Assembly: GCA_003030745.1 (NCBI GenBank)
Contig: PYVG01000003.1
Location: 5,751-69,750 of the forward strand
From: Pseudidiomarina aestuarii
Lineage (GTDB): Bacteria > Pseudomonadota > Gammaproteobacteria > Enterobacterales > Alteromonadaceae
Direction: 5' to 3'
DNA: 64,000 bases
Position 1 is the first letter of the stretch, and each line of letters begins with the position of its first letter. Below, piece after piece: positions 48,473 through 57,523 of this stretch. The notes under the pieces are model-generated. The model worked only from the letters and a program-made list of their open reading frames with translations, made no database searches and was not told the DNA's origin. Position numbers and translations under genes: made by a program.

Positions 48473-49842
48473 AGCAGGGCTTACAGCTCAAATTTAGTCA
48501 GCAACTGACCATGACACCACAGTTGCAACAGGCCATTCGCCTGCTGCAACTCTCCACCCTTGAGCTGCAACAAGAAATTCAACAAGCGCTGGACGAAAAC
48601 CCTCTACTGGAACTTGAAGACGCGAGTGTCGAGGGCGAAACGCCCATTGATGATACCGAGTGGGAGGAGAGCTATTCTGCGGACTGCGGTTCGCATTCCA
48701 GCTCTGCGCCAGGACAAAGTTTTGACGGTGAAGACAGCGTTTTTGAAGGGAATACTCAAGACAGCCTGCATGAGCACCTGCTCTGGCAAATGCGCTTGTC
48801 ACACTTTACTCCCACCGATGAACTGATTGCGCTTGCCATCATTGATAGCATTGATGAGCAAGGCTACCTCAACAGCTCGCTCGACGAGATTTACGAGAGC
48901 CTCGACCCACGCATTCAAGAACTGGTTGATGGCGACGATATTGCAGTTGTCTTGAAGCGTATTCAACACTTTGACCCTATCGGCGTGGGCGCACGCGATA
49001 TTCGCGAATGCTTATTGCTGCAGTTGCAGGCACTCCCTGAGACAACCCTAGCACGATCGGCTGCAATACAAGCCGTCCAACAACACATTGACCTACTCGG
49101 TAGTCGTGATTACCGCACACTAGCGCGAAAACTCAAACTCAATGAATTAGCCTTAACGGAAGTCATTCAACTCATCCAAGCCCTGCAACCGAGGCCTGGC
49201 GACGGCTTTGGTGGGGGCGACAATGATTATGTGATCCCCGATGTGTTAGTGCGGAAAAAAAATGGTCGTTGGATAGTTGAGCTAAATGCCAATTCTGTGC
49301 CTAAACTAAAGGTAAACGATGTGTACGCATCATTGTGTCAAGCGAGTGATGATATGCAGTATATTCGCCAGCAAACCCAAGAAGCGAAATGGTTTATCCG
49401 CAGCCTTGAGAGTCGCCATGACACTTTGTTGAAGGTCGCCAGCAGCATTGTGCAACGCCAGCAAGCCTTCTTTGAGTTCGGTGAAGAAGCCATGAAACCT
49501 ATGGTTCTGGCAGACATAGCGCAAGCAGTCGACATGCACGAATCTACGATTTCGCGAGTCACAACACAAAAATTTATGCACACGCCACGCGGCCTGTTCG
49601 AATTGAAATACTTTTTTTCATCACAACTATCTACAGATAGCGGTGAAGACGCTTCCTCAACGGCCATTCGGGCGTTGTTGAAAAAACTAGTTGCTGCGGA
49701 AAACCCAAAAAAGCCGTTGAGTGACAGTAAACTGACTGAACTCATGGCACAGCAGGGTATCCAAGTAGCTAGACGGACAATTGCAAAGTATCGAGAGGCC
49801 ATGCAAATTCCGCCCTCGAGTCAGCGCAAACGTCTAATTTAA
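48469..49842 (+). CDS. rpoN: RNA polymerase sigma-54 factor RpoN
   Basis: 457 residues. Region I is Gln/Leu-rich ([19 protein letters not shown]) and binds enhancer-activator proteins; region II is acidic (about 45-115); the core-binding and helix-turn-helix regions follow; the RpoN box is [10 protein letters not shown] near 438, one residue from the consensus ARRTVAKYRE. The start overlaps the lptB stop by 4 nt (ATGA). Confidence 0.98.
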   Translation: MKQGLQLKFSQQLTMTPQLQQAIRLLQLSTLELQQEIQQALDENPLLELEDASVEGETPIDDTEWEESYSADCGSHSSSAPGQSFDGEDSVFEGNTQDSLHEHLLWQMRLSHFTPTDELIALAIIDSIDEQGYLNSSLDEIYESLDPRIQELVDGDDIAVVLKRIQHFDPIGVGARDIRECLLLQLQALPETTLARSAAIQAVQQHIDLLGSRDYRTLARKLKLNELALTEVIQLIQALQPRPGDGFGGGDNDYVIPDVLVRKKNGRWIVELNANSVPKLKVNDVYASLCQASDDMQYIRQQTQEAKWFIRSLESRHDTLLKVASSIVQRQQAFFEFGEEAMKPMVLADIAQAVDMHESTISRVTTQKFMHTPRGLFELKYFFSSQLSTDSGEDASSTAIRALLKKLVAAENPKKPLSDSKLTELMAQQGIQVARRTIAKYREAMQIPPSSQRKRLI

Positions 49843-49869
49843 TATCTTGGACAACAGAAGGAAGATGTT

Positions 49870-50157
49870 ATGCAAATTAACTTGACTGGTCACCATGTCG
49901 ATATTACCGAAGCACTGCGCGATTACGTGGATGAAAAATTTGCCAAGCTCGAGCGCCACTTTGACCATATCACCAATGTCCATGTAATTTTAAATGTTGA
50001 AAAGTTGACCCAAAAAGCGGAAGCTACCGTCCACTTACATGGTGGCGAGATTTTCGCAGATTCTGAACACCAAGATATGTATGCTGCTATAGATGGGCTG
50101 ATCGACAAATTGGATCGGCAAGTCATTAAACATAAAGAAAAGCTGAAACGTCACTAA
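49870..50157 (+). CDS. hpf: Hibernation promoting factor, short type
   Basis: 95-residue ribosome hibernation factor. The S30AE/HPF domain is complete (NLTGHHVDITEALRDYV start) and there is no C-terminal dimerisation domain, so it is the short gammaproteobacterial type acting with RMF. Located after rpoN as usual. Confidence 0.96.
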   Translation: MQINLTGHHVDITEALRDYVDEKFAKLERHFDHITNVHVILNVEKLTQKAEATVHLHGGEIFADSEHQDMYAAIDGLIDKLDRQVIKHKEKLKRH

Positions 50158-50161
50158 TATC

Positions 50162-50617
50162 ATGGATTTAACCGCATTGTTAACCCCGGACTGCACGCGT
50201 CGTGCAGTCGCGGGAACAAGCAAGAAAAAGGTTCTAGAAACCATCGGTCAACTCGCTGCCGGACGCTGCTCTGGTGTCACTGGCTTCGATGTCTTTGAGA
50301 GTTTACTCAATCGCGAACGTTTGGGTAGCACCGGTATTGGGCTTGGCGTTGCCATTCCACATGGCCGCGTACAAGGCGCTACGAAACCCGTCGCCGTACT
50401 CATGACATTGTCTGCACCCATTGACTTTGACGCGATTGATAATCAACCGGTCGATATTATTTTTGCTTTGCTAGTCCCCGAAGATCAACACGAACAACAC
50501 CTGCAAACACTCGCTGCCGTCGCCGGTCGACTCAACGACAAGCAGTGTACTCGGGCGCTTCGTGAAGCCACCAGTGACATGGAATTGTTTGAAATTTTCA
50601 CGCAGTGTGAAACGTAG
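50162..50617 (+). CDS. ptsN: Nitrogen-PTS enzyme IIA PtsN
   Basis: 151-residue EIIA-Ntr. The phosphorylated His is in GVAIPHGRV near 66. In the nitrogen PTS it receives phosphate from Npr and regulates potassium transport and sensor kinases; it is not a sugar carrier. Lies 4 nt after hpf and 17 nt before rapZ. Confidence 0.97.
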   Translation: MDLTALLTPDCTRRAVAGTSKKKVLETIGQLAAGRCSGVTGFDVFESLLNRERLGSTGIGLGVAIPHGRVQGATKPVAVLMTLSAPIDFDAIDNQPVDIIFALLVPEDQHEQHLQTLAAVAGRLNDKQCTRALREATSDMELFEIFTQCET

Positions 50618-50634
50618 CGAAAGGATTGATGGCG

Positions 50635-51480
50635 ATGCAGTTGATTATAGTGACAGGCCGCTCAGGATCAGGCAAAACCATTGCCTTACGAGTTCTTGAA
50701 GACTTAGGCTTTTACTGCGTCGATAATCTCCCCATTACGCTGCTGCCAACGCTAGTGCATGCCGTTATTGAGCAATATGATCGTGTTGCCGTGAGCGTCG
50801 ATGTCCGCAACTTGCCGGATCAACAAGACGAACTCACTGACGCGCTCGACTTTCTGCCGGACAAAATTAAACCCGAAATTCTCTACATTGATTCTTCTGA
50901 TTCAGTGCTACTGCGCCGTTTTGGCGAGACCAGACGCTTGCACCCGCTGTCTCGACACGAGTTGCCGTTGGGTGACGCGCTGAAAGAAGAGTTGAAGTTG
51001 CTGGAACCATTAGCTGAGCGGGCTACCTGGCGCATCGATAGCAGTAAACTCAGTATTCATGAGCTCAGCGAACAAGTGAGCGAGCGAGTACTAGGCAAAG
51101 CGGCTTCGCGACTCATTGTGGTCTTTCAATCCTTCGGCTTTAAGTACGGCTTACCGCCGGATCTTGACTACGCCTTTGACGCCCGAATTCTGCCTAATCC
51201 GCATTGGGAACCTGAGCTCAAAGCGCTACGTGGCACCGACGTTCAAGTACAACACTTTTTTGCACAACAGCCATTGGTCACGAAGTTTATTCATCAGCTC
51301 GAGACCTTTTTAGAGACTTGGCTGCCCCACTTCCAACGCAGTAATCGTAGCTATCTGACAATTGGAATTGGCTGTACGGGTGGGCAACATCGGTCGGTGT
51401 ATATTGCCGAACAGCTGGGCCAACGCTTCGCCGACCAAACCTTTAAAGTGCAAGTCAAACATCGCGAGGCGAATCGCTAG
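50635..51480 (+). CDS. rapZ: RNase adaptor protein RapZ
   Basis: 281 residues from ATG 50635. The N-terminal P-loop GRSGSGKT is near 8-15; the C-terminal domain has the conserved GIGCTGGQHRS for ligand and RNA binding. In E. coli RapZ guides RNase E to the small RNA GlmZ and so sets GlmS levels for cell-wall sugar synthesis. ATG 50629 is an alternative start; AAAGGA ends at 50625. Confidence 0.96.
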   Translation: MQLIIVTGRSGSGKTIALRVLEDLGFYCVDNLPITLLPTLVHAVIEQYDRVAVSVDVRNLPDQQDELTDALDFLPDKIKPEILYIDSSDSVLLRRFGETRRLHPLSRHELPLGDALKEELKLLEPLAERATWRIDSSKLSIHELSEQVSERVLGKAASRLIVVFQSFGFKYGLPPDLDYAFDARILPNPHWEPELKALRGTDVQVQHFFAQQPLVTKFIHQLETFLETWLPHFQRSNRSYLTIGIGCTGGQHRSVYIAEQLGQRFADQTFKVQVKHREANR

Positions 51481-51482
51481 TT

Positions 51483-51761
51483 ATGACGCATACAGCCCGT
51501 GAAACGGTCACGATTCGCAATAAACTCGGCTTACATGCTCGAGCCGCAACCAAGTTGGCAAAACTGAGTCACCAATTCGATGCCAAGGTGTCGATTGTGC
51601 AAGGCGAACAAAAAGTCGATGCATCCAGTGTGATGTGTCTATTGTTGCTTGCTAGCGGGAAAGGCAAAGTTATCGACGTGGTCGCTGAAGGCCCTGAGGC
51701 TGAAGCCGCAGTTGCAGCGATTGCCGCGTTGATTGCAGCCCGGTTCGACGAAGACCAATAA
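51483..51761 (+). CDS. ptsO: Phosphocarrier protein Npr (HPr-like)
   Basis: 92-residue HPr-fold protein of the nitrogen PTS. The active His is in KLGLHARAA near 18 and the regulatory-Ser position is in DASSVM. Location after ptsN-rapZ identifies it as Npr and not the sugar-PTS HPr. It follows rapZ by 2 nt and is probably the last gene of this operon. Confidence 0.95.
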   Translation: MTHTARETVTIRNKLGLHARAATKLAKLSHQFDAKVSIVQGEQKVDASSVMCLLLLASGKGKVIDVVAEGPEAEAAVAAIAALIAARFDEDQ

Positions 51762-51770
51762 TTTCTAGTT

Positions 51771-51789
51771 CGTGCAGAGTTCTTGCACG
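51771..51789 (+). terminator. Weak hairpin after npr
   Basis: CGTGCA (51771-51776) pairs with TGCACG (51784-51789) around a 7-nt loop, followed by a pyrimidine-rich but not pure T tract. It may partly end the rpoN-npr transcript before mgtE. Confidence 0.5.
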
Positions 51790-51814
51790 CTCCTTACGCT
51801 TTCCCTTACTGACG

Positions 51815-51857
51815 AACCCCGTAAAATGGGTTAAACTCCTCATATCAAAGGGAGTTT
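51815..51857 (+). promoter_or_regulatory. Two hairpins in the mgtE leader, one over the RBS
   Basis: Hairpin 1 pairs AACCC (51815-51819) with GGGTT (51828-51832). Hairpin 2 pairs AAACTCC (51833-51839) with GGAGTTT (51851-51857). The GGGAG ribosome-binding site (51850-51854) lies mostly inside the second stem, 7 nt before the ATG. Such pairing could limit translation of the magnesium channel until opened. Confidence 0.5.
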
Positions 51858-51861
51858 CGCC

Positions 51862-53220
51862 ATGTTAGAAGTCGCCGAAAAAGAGTTCACAGAACAGCGC
51901 TTGCAGGAAGTTTCTGAAGCGTTGAGCCGTGGCATGTACGTGCAGGCGCGGCGGCAACTCCATAATCTCCCAGCCTGGGATATCGCATTACTCCTTGAAT
52001 CTTCTCCACCGAAATCACGTGCCGTGATTTGGCAACTTGTCGATGCCGACGAGCACGGTGATATTCTCGAGGAACTCTCCGAAGAAGTTCAAAAGTCCGT
52101 CATCCGTCAAATGGCGCCAGAAAAATTGGCTGCCGCGACCGAAGGCATGGACACCGATGACTTAGCTTACGTTTTACGTGGCCTACCAGAGCAGGTCTAT
52201 CAAGAAGTATTGAAGTCGATGGACGAGCAGGATCGGCAACGTGCAGAGCAAGCGCTCTCGTACGAGGAAGAAACTGCCGGCGGTATGATGAATACCGACA
52301 CCATTACCCTGCGTCCGGATGTCACCATTGATGTGGTTCTGCGGTATCTGCGCTTGAAAGGCGAATTGCCGGAAGCGACGGATAAACTCTATGTGGTCAG
52401 TCGCGAAGATAAATTTATTGGTGAAATTGGTATCAGTCGGTTGCTGACCGTTGATCCGACGCGCTTGGTTGAAGATGTAATGGACCGTGACATTCAAGGT
52501 ATCCCGGTCGACATGGATGAAACTGAAGTCGCCAAGTTATTCGAGCGCCAAGACTGGATATCTGCACCGGTTATCGATGACGAAAACCGACTACTGGGTC
52601 GTATTACCATCGATGACGTGGTCGATATTATCCGCGAAGATGCTCAGCACTCGATGTTGAGTATGGCGGGTTTAGATGATGACGAAGATACCTTTGCCCC
52701 AGTTCTAAAGAGTACCCGTCGCCGCTCTATTTGGTTGGGCGTCAACCTGATCACGGCCTTGTTAGCCGCCATGGTCAGCTCATTGTTCGAAGATATCTTG
52801 GCGCAGATGGCAATACTCGCCATCTTGAACACCATAGTCCCCAGCATGGGCGGTATTGCGGGTTCACAAACACTCACACTGGTGATTCGCGGTATGGCCT
52901 TGGGTCATATCGGCCCGAGTAACTCACGTTGGTTGATCGGCAAAGAGCTCGCCATTGGCGCACTGAACGGTGTGATTTGGGCAGTACTGATTGCTGGCGT
53001 GGTCGCGCTATGGAAACAAGATCTCATGATCGGTTTAATCATCGCCTTCGCGATGATGGCAAACCTACTAGCCGCTGGCTTAGCTGGTGTCACGGTGCCG
53101 CTAATCCTGAAAAAATACAATATCGATCCAGCCCTAGCCGGTGGCGTCATCCTCACCACCGTCACCGATGTGGTCGGCATCTTTGCCTTCCTCGGCACCG
53201 CCACCCTCCTCCTCGGCTAA
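51862..53220 (+). CDS. mgtE: Magnesium channel MgtE
   Basis: 452 residues. N-terminal cytoplasmic helical domain (about 1-130), a CBS pair (about 135-255) that senses Mg2+, and five transmembrane helices (about 285-450). The pore region keeps NTIVPSMGGIAGSQT and the conserved Asp in TVTDVVGIF. It lets Mg2+ in when cytoplasmic Mg2+ is low. Its TAA is directly followed by the reverse-strand stop of pmbA. Confidence 0.96.
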   Translation: MLEVAEKEFTEQRLQEVSEALSRGMYVQARRQLHNLPAWDIALLLESSPPKSRAVIWQLVDADEHGDILEELSEEVQKSVIRQMAPEKLAAATEGMDTDDLAYVLRGLPEQVYQEVLKSMDEQDRQRAEQALSYEEETAGGMMNTDTITLRPDVTIDVVLRYLRLKGELPEATDKLYVVSREDKFIGEIGISRLLTVDPTRLVEDVMDRDIQGIPVDMDETEVAKLFERQDWISAPVIDDENRLLGRITIDDVVDIIREDAQHSMLSMAGLDDDEDTFAPVLKSTRRRSIWLGVNLITALLAAMVSSLFEDILAQMAILAILNTIVPSMGGIAGSQTLTLVIRGMALGHIGPSNSRWLIGKELAIGALNGVIWAVLIAGVVALWKQDLMIGLIIAFAMMANLLAAGLAGVTVPLILKKYNIDPALAGGVILTTVTDVVGIFAFLGTATLLLG

Positions 53221-54606
53221 TTAGTTACCGGCGATTTTGAGGTTTTCGAGGAGGACGGAGCCGGTGCGCACGCCGTGGCGAAAGTCGACATCGTTACCGA
53301 TGGCGACGATGCTCTTCAGCATGTCTTTAAGATTGCCCGCGATGGTGATTTCTTCGACCGGGTATTGGATTTCACCATTTTCGACCCAGAATCCTGCAGC
53401 GCCGCGCGAGTAGTCGCCATTGACGAGATTGACGCCCTGCCCCATCAGCTCGGTCACGAGTAAACCGGTGCCCATGGTTCGGCATAAATCAGCGAGTGTC
53501 TGGTCACCGTGAGAGACGTTCCAGGTGTGAATGCCACCGGCATGACCGGTTGGTTGCATTTGCATCTTACGGGCGGCATAGCTGGTCATTAGATAGGTTT
53601 CTAAAACGCCGTTGGTGACAATATTTTTTTCGGTGGTTGCCAAGCCTTCGTGATCGAATGGGCTGCTACCCAGTGCACCACGCAAATGCGGTTGTTCGGT
53701 AATGGTGAGCCAGTCAGGTAGCACTTGTTTACCGAGATGATCGAGTAAGAAGCTCGATTTGCGGTAGAGGTTGCCACCGCTGATAGCTCCAACGAAATGA
53801 CCAAACAATGAATTGGCAACGTCAGCACGGAACAGCACTGGGACGCTGGCAGTCGATATTTTTCGACTATCTAAGCGCGCTAAGGTCGATTGTGCAGCAT
53901 CTTCAGCGACTTGCTCTGGCGTCCACAGGTCATCTTTGTGACGGGCAACCGTATAGCTGTAATCGCGTTGCATGGCGTCGCCGCTTTTCGCAATTAAAGA
54001 ACAGCTCAGGCTATGCCGAGACTGCAGATAACCTGCGAGGAAACCATGGCTATTACCGTACACGCGATAACCCACGTGACTGCTATAGCCTGCGCCATCT
54101 GAATTGACGATACGCGGGTCGAGTTGCAGTGCATGATTTTCACAAGCCAGAGCTTGTTCCAACGCGTAGTCAGCAGATTGATCGGCTGGATGACAGAGAT
54201 CGAGATCAGGAATATCGGTCGCCATTAGTTCAGCGGGTGCGAGTCCTGCGAACGGGTCAGGTGAGGTATAGCGAGCGATATCGAAGGCTTTCTCGACTGC
54301 AGCACGAATAGCTTTACTGCTCAGGTCGGTGGTCGATGCTGAGCCCTTTTGCTGACCTACATACAAGGTGATACCGAGCGCGCCATCTTGATTAAATTCA
54401 ACCGTTTCTACTTCACCTAAACGCGTGCCAACGTTGATACCGCGACTGCGACTAATCGCACATTCCGCCGCGGAACTGCCAAGCTTTTGTGCTTGTTCGA
54501 GAGCAGTAGCAACTGCAGACTCGACTTCACGCATTTCTTCATGTAATTCAGCGTTGGTAACAACGCTGCTAGCTGATTGAACTGATGACAACAGGAATCT
54601 CCTCAT
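53221..54606 (-). CDS. pmbA: TldE/PmbA metalloprotease subunit
   Basis: 461 residues. Forms a heterodimer with TldD that degrades unfolded peptides and, in E. coli, matures microcin B17 and acts on CcdA. The family core is clear (EVETVEFNQDGALGITLY, the GSASTTDLS region, TGHAGGIH). AGGAG lies just inside the ATG at 54606, which suggests that TTG at 54591 may be the real start. tldD lies on the same strand beyond darP. Confidence 0.95.
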   Translation of the reverse strand: MRRFLLSSVQSASSVVTNAELHEEMREVESAVATALEQAQKLGSSAAECAISRSRGINVGTRLGEVETVEFNQDGALGITLYVGQQKGSASTTDLSSKAIRAAVEKAFDIARYTSPDPFAGLAPAELMATDIPDLDLCHPADQSADYALEQALACENHALQLDPRIVNSDGAGYSSHVGYRVYGNSHGFLAGYLQSRHSLSCSLIAKSGDAMQRDYSYTVARHKDDLWTPEQVAEDAAQSTLARLDSRKISTASVPVLFRADVANSLFGHFVGAISGGNLYRKSSFLLDHLGKQVLPDWLTITEQPHLRGALGSSPFDHEGLATTEKNIVTNGVLETYLMTSYAARKMQMQPTGHAGGIHTWNVSHGDQTLADLCRTMGTGLLVTELMGQGVNLVNGDYSRGAAGFWVENGEIQYPVEEITIAGNLKDMLKSIVAIGNDVDFRHGVRTGSVLLENLKIAGN

Positions 54607-54684
54607 TTCTATTCATAACGCGGTGTTCAGTTTGGCATTCACTGCTACAATGATGGCAAATGAACGAACCTCACTAAGAGTCTC

Positions 54685-55197
54685 ATGACCGACGATTTCA
54701 ATGAATTTGACGACGACCTACAAAGTAAGTCGCAACTAAAACGTGATGCCGAAGCACAACAAGCGCTCGGCGAAAAACTTATTGCCATGCCTGCGGGCAA
54801 ACTGGCGAAAATACCACTAGACGAAGAACTGCTCGACGCCATTTTGCTGGCCCAGCGTATTCGCAACAAACGCGAAGGCTTTCGGCGCCAGCGCCAACTG
54901 GTTGGCAAAATGATGCGCGTGCGTGACACAGCGCCGATTGAAGCTGCAGTGTCTGAATTAGAGCAAGCACATTCCCAGCAAACCGCGCTCTTCCATCAAT
55001 TAGAGCAATTTCGCGATGCCATCATTGCCAACGGCGACGAGGCCATTCAAGAATTTATCGATGCGCATCCGCAGGCAGATCGACAAAAGCTGCGCCAACT
55101 GCACCGTCAAATTGTGAAGCAGCAGCAAACTGGTAAACCACCTGCCGCTGCTCGCGAACTGTTTAAATATTTACGCGAAGTCGCCGCTCACGACTAA
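54685..55197 (+). CDS. darP: Ribosome assembly factor DarP (YjgA)
   Basis: 170-residue DUF615 protein that associates with late 50S precursors and helps shape the peptidyl-transferase centre in E. coli. It is highly charged and helical; [18 protein letters not shown] (here [14 protein letters not shown]) and [13 protein letters not shown] are the family motifs. Lies between pmbA and tldD on the opposite strand; its stop overlaps the tldD stop by 4 nt. Confidence 0.95.
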   Translation: MTDDFNEFDDDLQSKSQLKRDAEAQQALGEKLIAMPAGKLAKIPLDEELLDAILLAQRIRNKREGFRRQRQLVGKMMRVRDTAPIEAAVSELEQAHSQQTALFHQLEQFRDAIIANGDEAIQEFIDAHPQADRQKLRQLHRQIVKQQQTGKPPAAARELFKYLREVAAHD

Positions 55198-56645
55198 GCC
55201 GTACCACCCACCGTCAAGGCGTCGAGTTTCAAGGTCGGTTGACCGACGCCTACGGGCACGCTTTGACCATCTTTACCACACACACCGACGCCAGCATCTA
55301 GCGCTAAGTCATTGCCGACCATAGATACTTGGCACATGGCTTCTGGGCCATTACCAATCAAGGTTGCGCCTTTAATCGGTGCAGTGATTTTACCGTCCTC
55401 AATCAAATAAGCTTCTGATGCTGAGAACACAAACTTACCTGACGTAATGTCTACCTGACCACCGGCAAAATGCGGAGCATAAATACCTTTCTTCACGCTC
55501 GCAATAATGTCACTCGGATCATGTTCACCCGCTAGCATGTAGGTATTGGTCATGCGTGGCATCGGTAGGTGTGCATACGACTCTCGACGACCATTACCGG
55601 TCGGAGCAACGCCCATCAAGCGCGCATTCAGTTTGTCTTGCATGTAACCGACTAAGCGGCCTTTTTCTATTAATACATTGTAACCAGCTGGCGTGCCTTC
55701 ATCATCCACTGCCAATGAGCCACGGCGATCAGCAATAGTGCCGTCGTCGACAATGGTACAGTGTTCAGACGCCACCAATTCACCCATTTTGCCCGAGTAA
55801 GCGGATGCGCCTTTGCGATTAAAGTCACCTTCCAAACCGTGTCCGACGGCCTCGTGCAAGAGGACGCCTGGCCAACCAGAGCCAAGTACAACCGGCATAG
55901 TACCTGCTGGAGCGGCTTGCGCCTCGAGGTTCACCAATGCCTGCCGAACGGCCTCTTTCGCGTAGTCTTGCCAGCGTGGTTGCAGGCTTCCTTCTGCGGC
56001 AAAGAAATAGTCATACCCAACCCGTGCGCCACCTCCAGCACTGCCACGCTCGCGCTTGCCGTTTTGTTCAACCAATACGGTGCAATTAAGACGAACTAAG
56101 GGCCGCGAGTCGGTGGCAAAAATACCATCAGTGCCTGCTACCAACACTTCATCGTAACTGCCACTGACACTGGCAATGACTTCCACAACACGCTTATCGA
56201 GGCTGCGTGCGTAGGCATCTACCTCTCGTAACAGGTCGATTTTTGCGGCTTCGTTCAGCGTCGAAATAGGATTGGTTGCTGCGTAACGCTCTGGTGTTTT
56301 AACCGATTCCAGTTGCGGTAAGGTGCCATGTGCTCCGGCAGCTGCAATGCCCCGCGCTGCTGCTGCGGCATTCTGTAATGCAGCCGGTGAAATATCATCG
56401 GCATAGGCAAAACCGGTTTTCTCACCATGAATGGCGCGCACACCTAAGCCCGCTTCGATATGAAAGCTGCCATCTTTGACAATGCCGTCTTCGAGTACCC
56501 AGGATTCATTGACGCTACTTTGCAAATAGATATCCGCGAAATCGATAGTGCCGCTGTACATACTCTGAAGCGCATCAACGAGCGCAGTGCGGTCTAAACC
56601 GTTCGCTTGCAAAAGTTGTTGTTCAACACGACTGGAAAGGGTCAT
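55194..56645 (-). CDS. tldD: TldD metalloprotease subunit
   Basis: 483-residue catalytic partner of PmbA. The zinc motif [11 protein letters not shown] (HExxxH) is near 263-273 and the distal Cys/Gly-rich region [17 protein letters not shown] at the end. The start overlaps the nit stop by 4 nt. Confidence 0.97.
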   Translation of the reverse strand: MTLSSRVEQQLLQANGLDRTALVDALQSMYSGTIDFADIYLQSSVNESWVLEDGIVKDGSFHIEAGLGVRAIHGEKTGFAYADDISPAALQNAAAAARGIAAAGAHGTLPQLESVKTPERYAATNPISTLNEAAKIDLLREVDAYARSLDKRVVEVIASVSGSYDEVLVAGTDGIFATDSRPLVRLNCTVLVEQNGKRERGSAGGGARVGYDYFFAAEGSLQPRWQDYAKEAVRQALVNLEAQAAPAGTMPVVLGSGWPGVLLHEAVGHGLEGDFNRKGASAYSGKMGELVASEHCTIVDDGTIADRRGSLAVDDEGTPAGYNVLIEKGRLVGYMQDKLNARLMGVAPTGNGRRESYAHLPMPRMTNTYMLAGEHDPSDIIASVKKGIYAPHFAGGQVDITSGKFVFSASEAYLIEDGKITAPIKGATLIGNGPEAMCQVSMVGNDLALDAGVGVCGKDGQSVPVGVGQPTLKLDALTVGGTA

Positions 56646-57523
56646 TTATACACCTGTTTACGACTTGAATAATGTTTCGATACGGGAATATTGGCCCGGA
56701 TCTGCTGTTGTTTGTGGAGCTCAATAGACGCTGTCGCCAAGCCCTCTGTGGGCGTCTCACATTCCGCGACTATGCTGCCCCAAGCATCCGCTATTAATGC
56801 ATGCCCGTAAGTCTGACGGCCATTGGCATGGGTGCCGACTTGTGCTGCGGCAACCAATGCACATTGCTGTTCAATAGCTCGGGCGCGAGTCAGGACATGC
56901 CAATGCGCGGCGCCCGTTACTTGGGTAAACGCAGAGGGGAGTACTATTAGATCAGCGCCTTGTTCGCGAAGTGCTCGGAATAGCTCTGGAAAGCGCACAT
57001 CATAACATACTGCCAATCCCAATACGCCAAACTCCGTGGCAACAGTCACGACTTCATCACCAGCTTCGGTCCACGCCGATTCGCGATAGCTCTTCGTGTT
57101 ATCGTCCACATCCACATCAAATAAATGCACTTTGTTATAGCGTGCAATACAAGTTCCTTGCGGATCGAAAACTAGCGATGCGGCACTAAACTTGGCTTGC
57201 TCCATGTCGTCAATCAAAGGAATGGTGCCCGCTACCAAATAAACGCCAAACTCACGCGCAAGCTCGGCCAACTGGGCTTGCATGGGTCCCTCGCCGGTCA
57301 GCTCGGCAAGTTCGCGTTGCCGTTTGTCGCCCGCGCCAAAACACAGGCACGCTTCGGGAAGTACCACTAATTGCGGACGTGCCGCTGGAAGTTGCTCAAA
57401 TAGTTTCCGAATGGTCGCGAAATTAGCCGCCGGTTCCGCCTGGCTGGTCAGTTGCACTGCCGTTACTTGCAGGGCTTGCTGAGGGCTTTTTGTCGGTGCT
57501 TGTGTTGTCGATGCTGTTGTCAT
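56642..57523 (-). CDS. Carbon-nitrogen hydrolase (Nit/YafV-like)
   Basis: 293-residue nitrilase-superfamily amidase. The Glu-Lys-Cys triad is visible: Glu in LPEACLCFG, Lys in [10 protein letters not shown] and Cys in [10 protein letters not shown]. The closest characterised relatives deaminate or hydrolyse damaged small amides, for example deaminated glutathione (Nit1/NitR group), but the substrate cannot be fixed here. A strong GGAGGTGAAGG site marks ATG 57523, so the gene starts 101 nt inside yhdP, in another frame. Confidence 0.92.
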   Translation of the reverse strand: MTTASTTQAPTKSPQQALQVTAVQLTSQAEPAANFATIRKLFEQLPAARPQLVVLPEACLCFGAGDKRQRELAELTGEGPMQAQLAELAREFGVYLVAGTIPLIDDMEQAKFSAASLVFDPQGTCIARYNKVHLFDVDVDDNTKSYRESAWTEAGDEVVTVATEFGVLGLAVCYDVRFPELFRALREQGADLIVLPSAFTQVTGAAHWHVLTRARAIEQQCALVAAAQVGTHANGRQTYGHALIADAWGSIVAECETPTEGLATASIELHKQQQIRANIPVSKHYSSRKQVYK

